A stretch of 38,460 nt of DNA from a virus, in IMG/VR virus record IMGVR_UViG_3300039412_000416, positions 1-38,460 of that record; one strand, 5' to 3'. The position numbers and the translations under genes are program-made. Positions 21,563 through 29,772 of this stretch are shown here, piece by piece (position 1 is the first letter of the stretch; each line of letters opens with the position of its first letter). The notes under the pieces were generated by a model. That model saw nothing but the letters and a program-made list of their open reading frames with translations. It did no database searches and was not told the origin of the DNA.

Positions 21563-23005
21563 ATGCCGGATAAGTGGGAGCAGGCGGCTGCGGCATACAA
21601 ACAGGGCGGCGGGGGCTCGGCTGCGGATGCGGCTGCGCCTACGGGCGGCGGGGACGACTGGAAGATTTGGACCGTGAACGCGCCGGAGGTGAAGCCGCCG
21701 AGCCTGATGGATCGGGCGGAGACCGCGGGGCGCAGCCTGATGGGCGGGGCGGGCGATTTGCTGACCGGCGCTGCCCTCGGCGTGGGAAACGACGTCACCG
21801 GATTGCTGCACCTGGCGACAAAGCCGTTTCTCAGCCCGGAGCAATACGAGGCGCGCGGCGAAAGGATCAAGCAACTGCTGACCCCGGAGAACACGACCCA
21901 GGCGGTGGGAAAGGGCGGGGAACAGGCCGCGGAGTTTCTTGCGCCCGGATTGGGGGAAGAGAACGCGCTGCGGCTGCTGCCAAAGATTGCCGAGGATGCA
22001 CCGCTGCTGCTGCGCATGGCGCGGCCGGCGGCGAGGCTGGGCTACCAGGCGCTGACAACGGGCGCGGTGAACAAGGCGCAGGGAGGCGGGTTTGGGACCG
22101 GCGCGGCCATGGGCGCTGGCGGCGGGGCGCTGGGAGAGATTGGAAAGGCTGCGGCGCCGTATCTGGCCGAAAGCGCGCTGGGAACGCGGTTGCTGGAGCG
22201 TGGTGGCGGGCGGACTGGCGGAGCGATCGGCAAGGCGGCGCTGGAGGAGACCAGGGGGCTGACGCCGGAGGCGGTTGAGAAGTCGGCGAGCGAAAAAATA
22301 GGATCGCTCTACAAGGAGCGGCAGGGATTGCTGGAAAGCGCCAGCGAGCGGCCTGCTTCGCTTGCCAAACCGCGCGATTTCCTGAGCGAGGCGCAGGGCC
22401 GTTTTGGGCCGCTCGAAGGCGGCGGCATGGCGGCGCGGGAGCCTTACGGCCAGATCGGCGAGATGCGCAAGTCGCTCCTGAAGCAGCCCAAGAAGATGGG
22501 TGGCGGCGCGATCCCGGAGGAGCTGACGCCGGCTGACTATGGACGGCTGCAACAGGGATTCAGCAGGAACAACCTCTCCTGGAGCCCGGTGCGCACGCTG
22601 GATAAAGAGGCCATGGGCGCCGGGAGGCGGGCTTACGGGCTGATGACCGAGGAGCTGGAGCGCACGGCCCCGGAGAGCGTGCCACTGAATCGCCGCATCG
22701 CCAACCTGATCCCGGTGGAAGAGGGCGCAGGACGGCGCGCGCTGAGTATGCCGCTGGCGCAGCGGGTGATGGGAAGGTTTGGCGCGAGGACAGGCGCATT
22801 GACCCTGGGCGGCGGGGTGGGCTACGAGAAAGGGGGCCTGCCGGGGGCCGTGATTGGGGCCGGAGCGGGCGCGGTTGCTCCGGAGCTGCTTTGGAGCCCG
22901 ACGGCACAGATGACGGGCGCGCGGCTGCTGTATCGGGCCGCGCCCAGGTTCCTGCTGCCGGCGGCGGCGGGCGGCGTGTTGCAGTTGGATCGCAGCCAAC
23001 CGTAG
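21563..23005 (+). CDS. Probable internal/ejection virion protein, Gly/Ala-rich
   Basis: A 480 aa protein with GAGG about 6 nt before the ATG. Several Gly/Ala-rich segments could insert in membranes: SLMGGAGDLLTGAALGVG (near 55-75), GFGTGAAMGAGGGALGEIG (about 175-195) and GALTLGGGVGYEKGGLPGAV with AVIGAGAGAVAPELL near the C-terminus. Charged helical stretches lie between them (VEKSASEKIGSLYKERQGLL). This mix is what one expects of a podovirus ejection protein that forms a channel through the host envelope. That role is inferred from composition and place. It is the last of the three-gene block. Confidence 0.6.
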   Translation: MPDKWEQAAAAYKQGGGGSAADAAAPTGGGDDWKIWTVNAPEVKPPSLMDRAETAGRSLMGGAGDLLTGAALGVGNDVTGLLHLATKPFLSPEQYEARGERIKQLLTPENTTQAVGKGGEQAAEFLAPGLGEENALRLLPKIAEDAPLLLRMARPAARLGYQALTTGAVNKAQGGGFGTGAAMGAGGGALGEIGKAAAPYLAESALGTRLLERGGGRTGGAIGKAALEETRGLTPEAVEKSASEKIGSLYKERQGLLESASERPASLAKPRDFLSEAQGRFGPLEGGGMAAREPYGQIGEMRKSLLKQPKKMGGGAIPEELTPADYGRLQQGFSRNNLSWSPVRTLDKEAMGAGRRAYGLMTEELERTAPESVPLNRRIANLIPVEEGAGRRALSMPLAQRVMGRFGARTGALTLGGGVGYEKGGLPGAVIGAGAGAVAPELLWSPTAQMTGARLLYRAAPRFLLPAAAGGVLQLDRSQP

Positions 23006-23100
23006 CGTGTGGTAGGATGCAATTGCCGACGAAGCCGGGTGACGCGAGAAGCTAGGCTTCGCCGGACACAACCGAAAGGTTTACCGAGGAGGGTTTTTCC

Positions 23101-23802
23101 ATGGCGCTTCCAAGTCTAACAACGACCATCAATCCTTACCCGACGGGCAGGGACAAGACGCAGAAATGGCAGATTTACAAGGGCAAGATCGTGATCGGGT
23201 CCGGGGGACTCTACGCGACGAACGGCCTCCCCTGGAAGCTGACGGGGGCGGCGGTGCTGACCAACAGCCTGCCGGACTGGGTGGAGGCTTATTCGCTGAC
23301 CACCGGCTACACCTACAAGTGGGATCCGGTGAACCAGACCTGGCGGATCTACGAGTCGGGCGCGGCCACGGGAACGATTTCAGCTCCCACGCTGACCATG
23401 GACAGCTATACGCCGGCAGGCACGAATGCGGCGCCGACGCTGACCATGGACAGCTATACGCCCGCCGGAAGCGTGGCCGCGCCGACGATTTCGGTTGCGG
23501 CCGGGACGCCGACCACGAACCCGGTTGGTGCGGGCGCAACGAGCGGGAACACGGACCTGGTGGCCACCGACGCGGTAACAATCAACAGCGGGATCTCCGC
23601 GCCGGCGTTCACCGGCACGGCGCACACGCTAACCGGGACCAACAGCGCGCCGGCGTTCACCGGCACGGCGCACACTTTGACCGGCAGCATTTCAGCGCCG
23701 ACCTTCACTGGAAGCGGCACGGAAGGGCTGGTGGAGTTGGGCAACGGCGCCAGCGTGGCGGCAGACACCATCTACTTCCGGGCGGAGTGCGCTAGCAACT
23801 GA
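23101..23802 (+). CDS. Tail fibre-like protein with short internal repeats
   Basis: A 233 aa protein with GAGGAGGG 7 nt before the ATG. Residues 1-85 form a conserved-looking head (LYATNGLPWKLTGAAVLTNS, AYSLTTGYTYKWDPVNQTWR). The rest is beta-repeat: APTLTMDSYTPAG occurs twice in tandem, then SAPAFTGTAHTLTG occurs twice, followed by SAPTFTGSGTEG. Such Ala-Pro-Thr/Phe-Thr-Gly repeats are typical of trimeric phage fibre or decoration proteins. The 95 nt before it hold only a small stem (CGAAGCC, 23030, with GGCTTCG, 23055). First gene of the fibre block. Confidence 0.65.
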   Translation: MALPSLTTTINPYPTGRDKTQKWQIYKGKIVIGSGGLYATNGLPWKLTGAAVLTNSLPDWVEAYSLTTGYTYKWDPVNQTWRIYESGAATGTISAPTLTMDSYTPAGTNAAPTLTMDSYTPAGSVAAPTISVAAGTPTTNPVGAGATSGNTDLVATDAVTINSGISAPAFTGTAHTLTGTNSAPAFTGTAHTLTGSISAPTFTGSGTEGLVELGNGASVAADTIYFRAECASN

Positions 23803-23803
23803 A

Positions 23804-23892
23804 ACAGTGGTCAGTGATCAGTGGTCAGTGGTCAGACGTGCGCGGTGTGGGCCTCTGGTCACTGAACATTGAACACTGAACACTGAACACTG
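23804..23892. repeat. CAGTGGT and TGAACAC heptamer arrays
   Basis: CAGTGGTCAGTGATCAGTGG and further TCAGTGGTCAG lie at 23805-23835. CACTGAACATTGAACACTG and further GAACACTG units lie at 23860-23892, reaching to within 2 nt of the next ATG. The two halves are partly complementary. Confidence 0.8.
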
Positions 23893-23894
23893 CC

Positions 23895-25223
23895 ATGCCC
23901 AAGATTCCTGCCATCTCGCTGTCGCGCTACGCGGCCAACCTGCGGGGCATTCCCGGAGGTAACTGGAGCGCGCTTGCGCTGGAGGAGGCGGAGCGCAAGA
24001 TCAACCAGATCATCGGCGCGATCAACGGGCCGGAAACGGCCGCCTCCGCCAAGGCTTCGGCGAGCCAAGGCGCCGCAGCGGCAGCGCAGGGCAGTGGTAT
24101 TACGCAGCTCACGGGCGACGTGCTGGCTGGACCCGGGAGCGGGGCGCAGCCTGCAACCTTGCCGCCGAGCGGGGTGACGGCAGGCAGTTACACGAACACC
24201 AACCTGACCGTGGACGCCAAGGGCCTGGTGACGGCGGCGGCGAATGGCAGCGCCGGAGTTGGGACGGTGACCAGCGTGGGTCTGACTATGCCCGCCGAAT
24301 TTTCCGTAGCTGGATCGCCGGTGACGGGCAGCGGAACCCTGGAGGTGACGAAGGCCAACGAGAGCGCCAACACGGTGTATGCCGGACCATCGTCGGGGTC
24401 CGCCGCGGCTCCTACGTTTCGCAGCATGGCCCCGGCGGATCTGCCGGTGGCTACGACATCTGCGTTGGGTGCGGTGAAGCCGGACGGGACCACGATCACT
24501 ATCGCATCGGGCGAGATCAGCGCGGTGAGCGGCGCGAGCGGTATCGATCAACTGACGGGCGATGTGACGGCTGGGCCGGGAAGCGGGAGCCAGGCGGCCA
24601 GCGTGGTAAAGGTGAATGGCGCTGCAGTCCCGGCCAGCGCCAAGGTGGTGGGTACAAACAGCAGCAATCAAATCGTAAGCGCATCGTCGGCCGACATCCA
24701 GAGCGCCATTGGGGCTGGCGTCTACGACGCTGATGGTGCTGCGGCAACGGCGCAGTCAAATGCCGAGACCTATGCTTCCGACGCCAGCAACCTGAGCTCG
24801 GGGACCGTGGCGACTGCGAGACTTCCAGCGGACAACACGGTGCGCACGCTTGGCATCACCATCGACGGCGGTGGAAATGTACCCTCGACTGGGATCAAGG
24901 GCTACATGACGATTCCGTGGAACGGTACGATCACCGGATGGACGTGCATCGCGGACCAGGCGGGAACGTGCACAGTGGACATTTGGGACATTGCCGGAAG
25001 CGGAGCGCCTCCAACTGCGCCGAATATCCCGACATCGGCAAACAAGATCAGCGCGTCGGCTCCGGTGGCGCTGGCAGGGCCGGAGCAATCGGCGGCTGGC
25101 GGAGCGTCAGCCATCTCGACGTGGACAATGGCGCTGGCGCAGTGGGACACGCTGGCCTTCAATCTAAGCGCAGTAGGAACTTGCACGCGGATCACGGTGC
25201 AGTTGCAAGTACGGTTGAGTTAA
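23895..25223 (+). CDS. Tail fibre-like protein
   Basis: A 442 aa protein. No Shine-Dalgarno is visible, because the heptamer array ends 2 nt before the ATG, so initiation is unusual or the true start is further inside. An N-terminal helix (LALEEAERKINQIIGAINGP) leads into Ala/Ser-rich sequence. Then the fibre signature GITQLTGDVLAGPGSG appears near residue 68 and again as GIDQLTGDVTAGPGSG near 216, each before long Ser/Thr/Gly beta stretches. The C-terminal about 130 aa (GYMTIPWNGTITGWTCIADQ, STWTMALAQWDTLAFNLSAV) look like a compact receptor-binding beta-sandwich. Role in adsorption is inferred. Confidence 0.7.
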   Translation: MPKIPAISLSRYAANLRGIPGGNWSALALEEAERKINQIIGAINGPETAASAKASASQGAAAAAQGSGITQLTGDVLAGPGSGAQPATLPPSGVTAGSYTNTNLTVDAKGLVTAAANGSAGVGTVTSVGLTMPAEFSVAGSPVTGSGTLEVTKANESANTVYAGPSSGSAAAPTFRSMAPADLPVATTSALGAVKPDGTTITIASGEISAVSGASGIDQLTGDVTAGPGSGSQAASVVKVNGAAVPASAKVVGTNSSNQIVSASSADIQSAIGAGVYDADGAAATAQSNAETYASDASNLSSGTVATARLPADNTVRTLGITIDGGGNVPSTGIKGYMTIPWNGTITGWTCIADQAGTCTVDIWDIAGSGAPPTAPNIPTSANKISASAPVALAGPEQSAAGGASAISTWTMALAQWDTLAFNLSAVGTCTRITVQLQVRLS

Positions 25224-25252
25224 TCCGCCTTCGCTCTTCGAGCTACGGCGAG
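25224..25252. repeat. REP-like element, second copy
   Basis: TCCGCCTTCGCTCTTCGAGC followed by TACGGCG matches 14675-14705 with few changes and again precedes a gene by about 15 nt. Confidence 0.65.
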
Positions 25253-25266
25253 ACCAGGGGGATGGA

Positions 25267-26289
25267 ATGAATATCTATTTTGCTGGCGGCGAGGACATCG
25301 ACTTTCTACAAAGCGGGAACGCGCCCACAGTGACCACGAATGCCAGGTATTTCAGAAGCGGCTATGCCCGTTGCGCGGTGGGTTTGACGGCCAACCAGTG
25401 TTTGCTTAGAAGTGCTCCATTTGCGGCGGGAACGCAGACGAATTGCTGGCTGACCTTCCGGTACTATGTCACCTACATGTCCGGGACGCCTTCCGGAATC
25501 ATGATGTGCGGACTGGTCAATAGCGCAAACGGGAACTCTGGGTACGGCCTGTGGATTGGCTTTCAGAATAACGGCACGCAGATCACGCTTTACGCGAATT
25601 CCTCATCTGGTCTCACACAACTTGCCGTTGAACCTGGCAGCACATTCAGCTACAGCACTTTGGGAAAAATCGATCTACAGGTCTCTTCGTGGGGAACCAG
25701 CGCGACGGTGAATGTCTACTCGAACGGGAGTCTGGTCATCACATGGACGGGGAACCTATCCACGGTCTCAGGCGGAACGGGAATCAGTAACGTGGACTCA
25801 GTGTGTGTGAATATTCCCGCCTCGATCTACGAGGTATATGTATCTGAAGTTGTGGTGGCGGATTCCGACACTCGCGGATTGATCGGCTTGCAGACGCTGG
25901 CCTTGACTGGAGCCGGGACAACGCACGCCTGGACGAATAACACCTACACGAACATCAACGGGACCAGCTATTCGGATGCTTCCCCAGCCTACACAAACTC
26001 AACCGCCCAGGATCAAGAATACACGGTGACCGCGCCGACACCCACTGTCTTTTCAGTGATCGGCGTAGTACAAAACGCGCGGGCCGCGATCCCGGCAGGA
26101 TCGACGCCGACGCACCTGAAATTGGGTTATGGAAGCAGCGGTACGGGCTACTTTGGGACCGGAGCACAGAAATCGCCCACGGTGGGATTTGCGGAGTATC
26201 AGCAGATCGATCCGACCAACCCGATCACCAGCGCAGCCTGGGCGCAGAGCGACCTGACCGGGCTGCAACTCGACATGCAGAGCGCGTAA
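25267..26289 (+). CDS. Fibre-like / lectin-like surface protein
   Basis: A 340 aa protein with GGGGGATGGA upstream of the ATG. The first 200 residues are a beta-rich, aromatic domain (FAGGEDIDFLQSGNAPTVTT, GTQTNCWLTFRYYVTYMSGT, SGYGLWIGFQNNGTQITLYA, DLQVSSWGTSATVNVYSNGS), like a concanavalin/jelly-roll fold. The C-terminal part (TNNTYTNINGTSYSDASPAY, IGVVQNARAAIPAGSTPTHL) reads like a second beta domain. Lower GC than the head genes. It probably decorates the tail fibre or virion surface and may bind sugar; this is inferred from fold pattern only. Confidence 0.6.
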   Translation: MNIYFAGGEDIDFLQSGNAPTVTTNARYFRSGYARCAVGLTANQCLLRSAPFAAGTQTNCWLTFRYYVTYMSGTPSGIMMCGLVNSANGNSGYGLWIGFQNNGTQITLYANSSSGLTQLAVEPGSTFSYSTLGKIDLQVSSWGTSATVNVYSNGSLVITWTGNLSTVSGGTGISNVDSVCVNIPASIYEVYVSEVVVADSDTRGLIGLQTLALTGAGTTHAWTNNTYTNINGTSYSDASPAYTNSTAQDQEYTVTAPTPTVFSVIGVVQNARAAIPAGSTPTHLKLGYGSSGTGYFGTGAQKSPTVGFAEYQQIDPTNPITSAAWAQSDLTGLQLDMQSA

Positions 26290-26292
26290 GCG

Positions 26293-27477
26293 ATGGCGAT
26301 TGCATACAGAACCTCGGCAGTCGGCGGCAACACGACGACGGGAACCAGCCCGACGGCGACGATCACGCCCGTAGCTGGCGACCTGTTTCTGGTTTTCTGC
26401 CAGGCGACCGGAAACACGAATGCCACGCCGACCTGCTCGGACGGGAATACTGGTGGCGCTTATACGCTGCTGTTTGCCGAGGGGTCGAACACAAACGGCA
26501 ATTATCTGTCCTGCTTCGTCAGGAACAACCTGCTGGCAAATACCACCTCGACAACCGTTACGGTAGCCTGCGGAGCGCACAGTGCGGCCGAGATTTGCGT
26601 GGTGGCCGTGAGCGGCGCTCCTGTAGCGGGCGCGGCGGCTATCGTGCAGTATGGCGTGCAGGCGAACCAAGCTGCCTCTACAACTCCGGCTCCGGCCCTG
26701 AATCCGCTCACCTCTGTAGATGTGATTCTCTCTGCTGTGGGGAACGCAACGAACCCCGCCGGAGTTGCAGTTCCATCGAATACGCAGATATGGACCTGGA
26801 CCAGGCCGCAGAACGCAGGGCAAACGGGATGCGGGCTCGGCGTTTCCTACAGCACGGGAGCCATCGGTGCGCTCCCCGGCGGCGCGGTGACGTGGGGATC
26901 GACATCAGCCTCTGTGTTCGCTTCCTGCGCGGTGGAGATTGGGGCTGGCGCGGCGAATGCGGGCGTGAACGTGAGCAAGCTGGTGGGCTATGGAGTCATG
27001 GCTCCGCCGGCTGGCGTGGATGTCTCAAAGCTGGTGGGTTACGGAGTATTGGCTCCGCCGGCTGGCGTGGATGTCTCAAAGCTGGTGGGTTACGGAGTAT
27101 TGGCTCCGCCGGTAGGTATAGCTGTGAGTAAGCTCGTAGCTTATGCCGTTTTGAGCGCGATCAACACAAATCCCCCGGTGTGGCCTACCATCTCGCCGCC
27201 GATTGGCCACGTGGGTAATGCGTATTCGCTTACCTGGGATTTGAGTCCGGCCGCGCCTCCAACGACATATACGCTTTACAGCGGGTCGCTGCCGCCCGGA
27301 CTTAGCCTGAATAGCATCTCAGCGGATTTGGGCAGCATCACGGGCACGCCGACAACGGCGGGGAGCTACTCGTTTGTGGTGACGGCAACCAACGCTTATG
27401 GTAAGGCGAACCAGCCGATGACGATCACGATCAACAATCCCGTGGGCGGAGGCGGTGCGTTTGTGTGGGCGGGGTAG
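26293..27477 (+). CDS. Fibre-associated protein with 17-aa repeats and an Ig-like domain
   Basis: A 394 aa protein starting 4 nt after the previous stop, with no clear ribosome site, so coupling is likely. The N-terminal 220 residues are a Thr/Ala/Gly-rich beta domain with scattered Cys. Residues 224-291 are four 17-residue repeats (GVDVSKLVGYGVLAPPA consensus); the two middle copies are identical at DNA level over 51 bp. The C-terminus (SLPPGLSLNSISADLGSITG, TPTTAGSYSFVVTATNAYGK) is a putative Ig domain of the He_PIG type, common in bacterial and phage surface proteins. It ends GGGGAFVWAG. Last of the fibre block. Confidence 0.7.
   Translation: MAIAYRTSAVGGNTTTGTSPTATITPVAGDLFLVFCQATGNTNATPTCSDGNTGGAYTLLFAEGSNTNGNYLSCFVRNNLLANTTSTTVTVACGAHSAAEICVVAVSGAPVAGAAAIVQYGVQANQAASTTPAPALNPLTSVDVILSAVGNATNPAGVAVPSNTQIWTWTRPQNAGQTGCGLGVSYSTGAIGALPGGAVTWGSTSASVFASCAVEIGAGAANAGVNVSKLVGYGVMAPPAGVDVSKLVGYGVLAPPAGVDVSKLVGYGVLAPPVGIAVSKLVAYAVLSAINTNPPVWPTISPPIGHVGNAYSLTWDLSPAAPPTTYTLYSGSLPPGLSLNSISADLGSITGTPTTAGSYSFVVTATNAYGKANQPMTITINNPVGGGGAFVWAG
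26962..27165. repeat. Four 51-bp tandem repeats inside a fibre gene
   Basis: Units begin at 26962, 27013, 27064 and 27115. The units at 27013 and 27064 are identical, and the outer two have diverged. Encodes the 17-aa GVDVSKLVGYG repeat. Confidence 0.85.
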
Positions 27478-27482
27478 GAATT

Positions 27483-27869
27483 ATGACTTTTAAGCGCATT
27501 CTCCGCATCATCGCTGGGCTATTGCTGGCCGGGGCCATCGCGCACGCGCAGACGGCGCTGCCGACGGCTACTCGGGTCCAGGTGAACCTGACCTGGGATG
27601 CGCCCACGAACTCGCCCGATCCGGTCGCTGGCTACAATGCTTACCGCGCGCCGGATGGCAGCACGGCGTACGCGCTGCTGAATGCCGCGCCGCTCGCGCT
27701 CACGCCCACTGCCTATACCGATGCCACCATCCAGTCGGCCGGGACTTACGACTACATCGTGGAAAGCGTCGACGCCAAGGGCGTTTTGAGCGCCCCGAGC
27801 AATATGGCGAGCGTAACCGTTCCGGTGGCGCCTTTGCCCGCTGGAACTCTAACCGGAACCACCACATGA
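27483..27869 (+). CDS. Exported single fibronectin type III protein
   Basis: A 128 aa protein. MTFKRILRIIAGLLLAGAIA then HAQ is a textbook Sec signal peptide, with basic N-end, hydrophobic core and a probable cleavage after AHA (residue 22). The start is placed at this ATG rather than one 6 codons upstream. The mature part is one fibronectin type III domain: VNLTWDAPTNSPDPVAGYNA, then YTDATIQSAGTYDYIVESVD, then SAPSNMASVTV. It would act in the periplasm or outside the cell, unlike a virion fibre. The ending PLPAGTLTGTTT is like the ending of the next protein. It starts 6 nt after the previous fibre gene. Function unknown. Confidence 0.7.
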   Translation: MTFKRILRIIAGLLLAGAIAHAQTALPTATRVQVNLTWDAPTNSPDPVAGYNAYRAPDGSTAYALLNAAPLALTPTAYTDATIQSAGTYDYIVESVDAKGVLSAPSNMASVTVPVAPLPAGTLTGTTT

Positions 27870-27878
27870 GGAGAAATC

Positions 27879-28262
27879 ATGCGAAACACCATTCTTGCAA
27901 TCTGCGCCTTTCTGCTGTTCAGCGCCGCCTCCATTTCACAAACGCTGAGCGGCTTGCCATCCCCCACGTCGCCATCCACCATGCTGACTGTGAGCTGCCC
28001 ATCGCCGGCCGCAGGCAGCCAGATCTGGCGCGCCACGGGCACCAGCGCCACCGTGACTCTGGCCACGAGTAACTGGCAGGAGTTAGGCACGATTTCTGGC
28101 GCGAGCGGCACTTACACCGATAACACCGGCGTCATCGGAACCACTTACGGCTACACGGCCATCTGCACGCAAGGATCGACGTTGGCGCCACCGACGGCAA
28201 TCTACTTCGGGACGCCCACAAGCCCTTTAGCGGCAGGCACACTCTCTGGAGCGACATCCTAA
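27879..28262 (+). CDS. Second exported beta-sandwich protein
   Basis: A 127 aa protein. GAGGAG lies 6 nt before the ATG. MRNTILAICAFLLFSAASIS is a signal peptide with a probable cut near residue 20. The mature part (QIWRATGTSATVTLATSNWQ, SGASGTYTDNTGVIGTTYGY, TAICTQGSTLAPP) has the strand pattern of a fibronectin/Ig domain. Its end (PLAAGTLSGATS) matches the previous protein's end, so the two genes are probably diverged duplicates. Two Cys in the mature region could form a disulfide in the periplasm. A signal peptide on two neighbouring phage genes next to the lysis genes is unusual. Confidence 0.7.
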   Translation: MRNTILAICAFLLFSAASISQTLSGLPSPTSPSTMLTVSCPSPAAGSQIWRATGTSATVTLATSNWQELGTISGASGTYTDNTGVIGTTYGYTAICTQGSTLAPPTAIYFGTPTSPLAAGTLSGATS

Positions 28263-28343
28263 AGCTCCTGGAGTGGTTGTTCGGCTGGATCTGACGCAAA
28301 GAGGATGAAGCTGGAGGCGGGGAAACAATGCTTGGGGGTTGGG

Positions 28344-28625
28344 ATGAACGACGGGGCCGAGAGGGTACACAGTGGGCGCGAGATGTGCCCGCTTCCAGAG
28401 TGTCCGCTGGGGCTGACTGCGGGCGATGTGGCGGTATCGGGACAAGACGTGGAGAGGCTGATGAAAACAGTCTTCGGTGACGGCGACGGCAATAAGGGGC
28501 TGCTAGCCCTGACGCAGCGTAGGGAGGGACAGCTATCGCTGCTGATCTGGCTGTTTGGACCAAGCAGCATCTTGGGTCTACTGATCGGGATCGTGGCTTT
28601 GATCCTGCAGGCAAGAGGCCACTGA
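28344..28625 (+). CDS. Small C-terminally anchored membrane protein
   Basis: A 93 aa protein. GGGGGTTGGG precedes the ATG; an in-frame ATG at 28305 with AAAGAGG touching it is an alternative start. The N-terminal part contains a Cys pair (MCPLPECPLG). Residues about 63-90 form one membrane helix (SLLIWLFGPSSILGLLIGIV, then ALIL) ending QARGH. The layout of a soluble N-part, a charged helix (GQDVERLMKTVFGDGDG) and a C-terminal anchor resembles XhlA-type holin-associated proteins. The lysis role is suggested by position before the endolysin, but the similarity is only in layout. Confidence 0.55.
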   Translation: MNDGAERVHSGREMCPLPECPLGLTAGDVAVSGQDVERLMKTVFGDGDGNKGLLALTQRREGQLSLLIWLFGPSSILGLLIGIVALILQARGH

Positions 28626-28662
28626 CGAGGCCGCTGCGCTCGGGCGAGCCAGGGCTTTGGCG

Positions 28663-28668
28663 TATAAT
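28663..28668 (+). promoter_or_regulatory. Perfect TATAAT hexamer
   Basis: TATAAT is rare in this GC-rich window. It lies 22 nt before the start at 28690, but the -35 position (TCGGGC) does not match. Weak promoter candidate. Confidence 0.25.
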
Positions 28669-28689
28669 GGCAGCGATCCGGAGATAGCG

Positions 28690-28866
28690 ATGGGCGCAAC
28701 GCTGGGAGTGAGGGTGCTGTTGATTGCCGTAGCCGTTGCATGGCTGTATCTGGCGGCTGGCTGCGTGCTGTTGTGTTGCGGCGCAGGGTCGAGCGACCGG
28801 AGACGGCGGAAGATTTTGGAATGCAAGAAGAGGGAAAACGAGGAGAGACTATGCCACCGTATCTGA
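28690..28866 (+). CDS. Small membrane peptide or lipoprotein
   Basis: A 58 aa protein. The start is placed at the ATG preceded by CCGGAG; a TTG at 28657 in the same frame is less likely. MGATLGVRVLLIAVAVAWLY then LAAGC gives either a membrane anchor or a lipoprotein signal with a lipobox-like LAAGC (Cys25). A Cys/Ser/Arg segment and a very charged end (RRRRKILECKKRENEERL) follow. A short lipoprotein or one-helix protein beside lysis genes could be a spanin subunit or a holin partner; the sequence does not decide. Overlaps the next gene by 16 nt. Confidence 0.45.
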   Translation: MGATLGVRVLLIAVAVAWLYLAAGCVLLCCGAGSSDRRRRKILECKKRENEERLCHRI

Positions 28867-29537
28867 ACACACCGGGACAAAAAGTGCGGGCTTTGATGCC
28901 GGGAACGCCGGAATATCTTTACGGCAGCTATGCGCAGGACCAGGCCACCACGAAGATGTGGGTGAGCGAGGTGAGCCTGACCAGCGACGTGGCCACGCTG
29001 AACGTGCAGGTGGCGCGCGGGCCGATTCCTGCGATGGGATCGCTGGTGACGGTGCGCGATACGCAGACCGAGGGCGGCGAGTTCAACGTGACGCGCGCGC
29101 CGCTGACGGCGGTAAGCATCAGCATTGTGGGCGGCCAGGCGGTAGGAACCATCAGTTACGCGCTGAGCCAGACGAACGTGGCTGCGACCACGGACGGCGG
29201 GAGCGCGGTGGTGGATACGCCGGAGGTTCCCGAGGCGGTGGCCGCGGGCTCGAGCGTGCCGGCGTTTCTGGCCGCGGATCGGATTGCGGCCGGCGGCGCG
29301 CTGGGCGCGATCGTGAAGTTTCCCGTGCTGCCCACTGATGCAGTGGTGGACCTGCAGTGGGCGATCCATAATGTCGACGGTGAGTATGAAAAAGTGGGCA
29401 CGGTGGCGACGGTGGCCACCGGCGAGCTTACCGTGGGAGCCACGCAGTTCGCCGCGCCGGCACCGGGGTTCTACCGCTTCCATCAGTCGGGAGTGACGGC
29501 AGGGTCGGGAACGATCGTGGCGAAGTTGCTGGCGTAA
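28851..29537 (+). CDS. Beta-rich phage protein, unknown
   Basis: A 228 aa protein. AGGAGAG lies 5 nt before this ATG, which is preferred over an in-frame ATG at 28740. The sequence alternates Val/Thr/Ala strands (WVSEVSLTSDVATLNVQVAR, MGSLVTVRDTQTEGGEFNVT, AVSISIVGGQAVGTISYALS) and ends VDLQWAIHNVDGEYEKVGTV then FYRFHQSGVTAGSGTIVAKL. It reads as two or three beta-sandwich domains and has no signal peptide. Possibly a virion decoration protein, placed oddly among lysis genes. Confidence 0.6.
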   Translation: MPPYLNTPGQKVRALMPGTPEYLYGSYAQDQATTKMWVSEVSLTSDVATLNVQVARGPIPAMGSLVTVRDTQTEGGEFNVTRAPLTAVSISIVGGQAVGTISYALSQTNVAATTDGGSAVVDTPEVPEAVAAGSSVPAFLAADRIAAGGALGAIVKFPVLPTDAVVDLQWAIHNVDGEYEKVGTVATVATGELTVGATQFAAPAPGFYRFHQSGVTAGSGTIVAKLLA

Positions 29538-29592
29538 AGATAGTGGCCAGCCGCCTACGCGGGGGCTTCGGCGAGCATGGGTTAGGTATCAG

Positions 29593-29703
29593 ATGAAAAC
29601 TGTATGCGATGCAGTGAAAAGGAAATTTGCATCGCGGGGCTTGACAAAGGGTGCGGAGGCGGCACGGTTTATGGAAATGTGGACGGCGCGCGCCGATGGC
29701 TGA
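29593..29703 (+). CDS. Possible 36-aa basic peptide
   Basis: MKTVCDAVKRKFASRGLTKG, then AEAARFMEMWTARADG. The start is ATG with a weak TTAGG about 6 nt upstream. It is a coherent helical, basic sequence in an otherwise empty 235-nt gap. It may be a remnant; weak support. Confidence 0.35.
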   Translation: MKTVCDAVKRKFASRGLTKGAEAARFMEMWTARADG

Positions 29704-29772
29704 TGGTTGGGAGCGTTTTTGCGGGGCAGTGGTATGCTGAATCTACTGAAAAACACCGAAAGGAAGGTTGAG

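Noticed and set aside
20453-23071. 872-aa open frame on the minus strand opposite the ejection-protein genes
   Set aside because: Same reasoning: Arg/Leu/His-rich shadow of two plus-strand genes, spanning their boundary.
29641-29646. TTGACA as a promoter -35
   Set aside because: No -10-like hexamer at 15-19 bp, and it lies inside a possible small frame.
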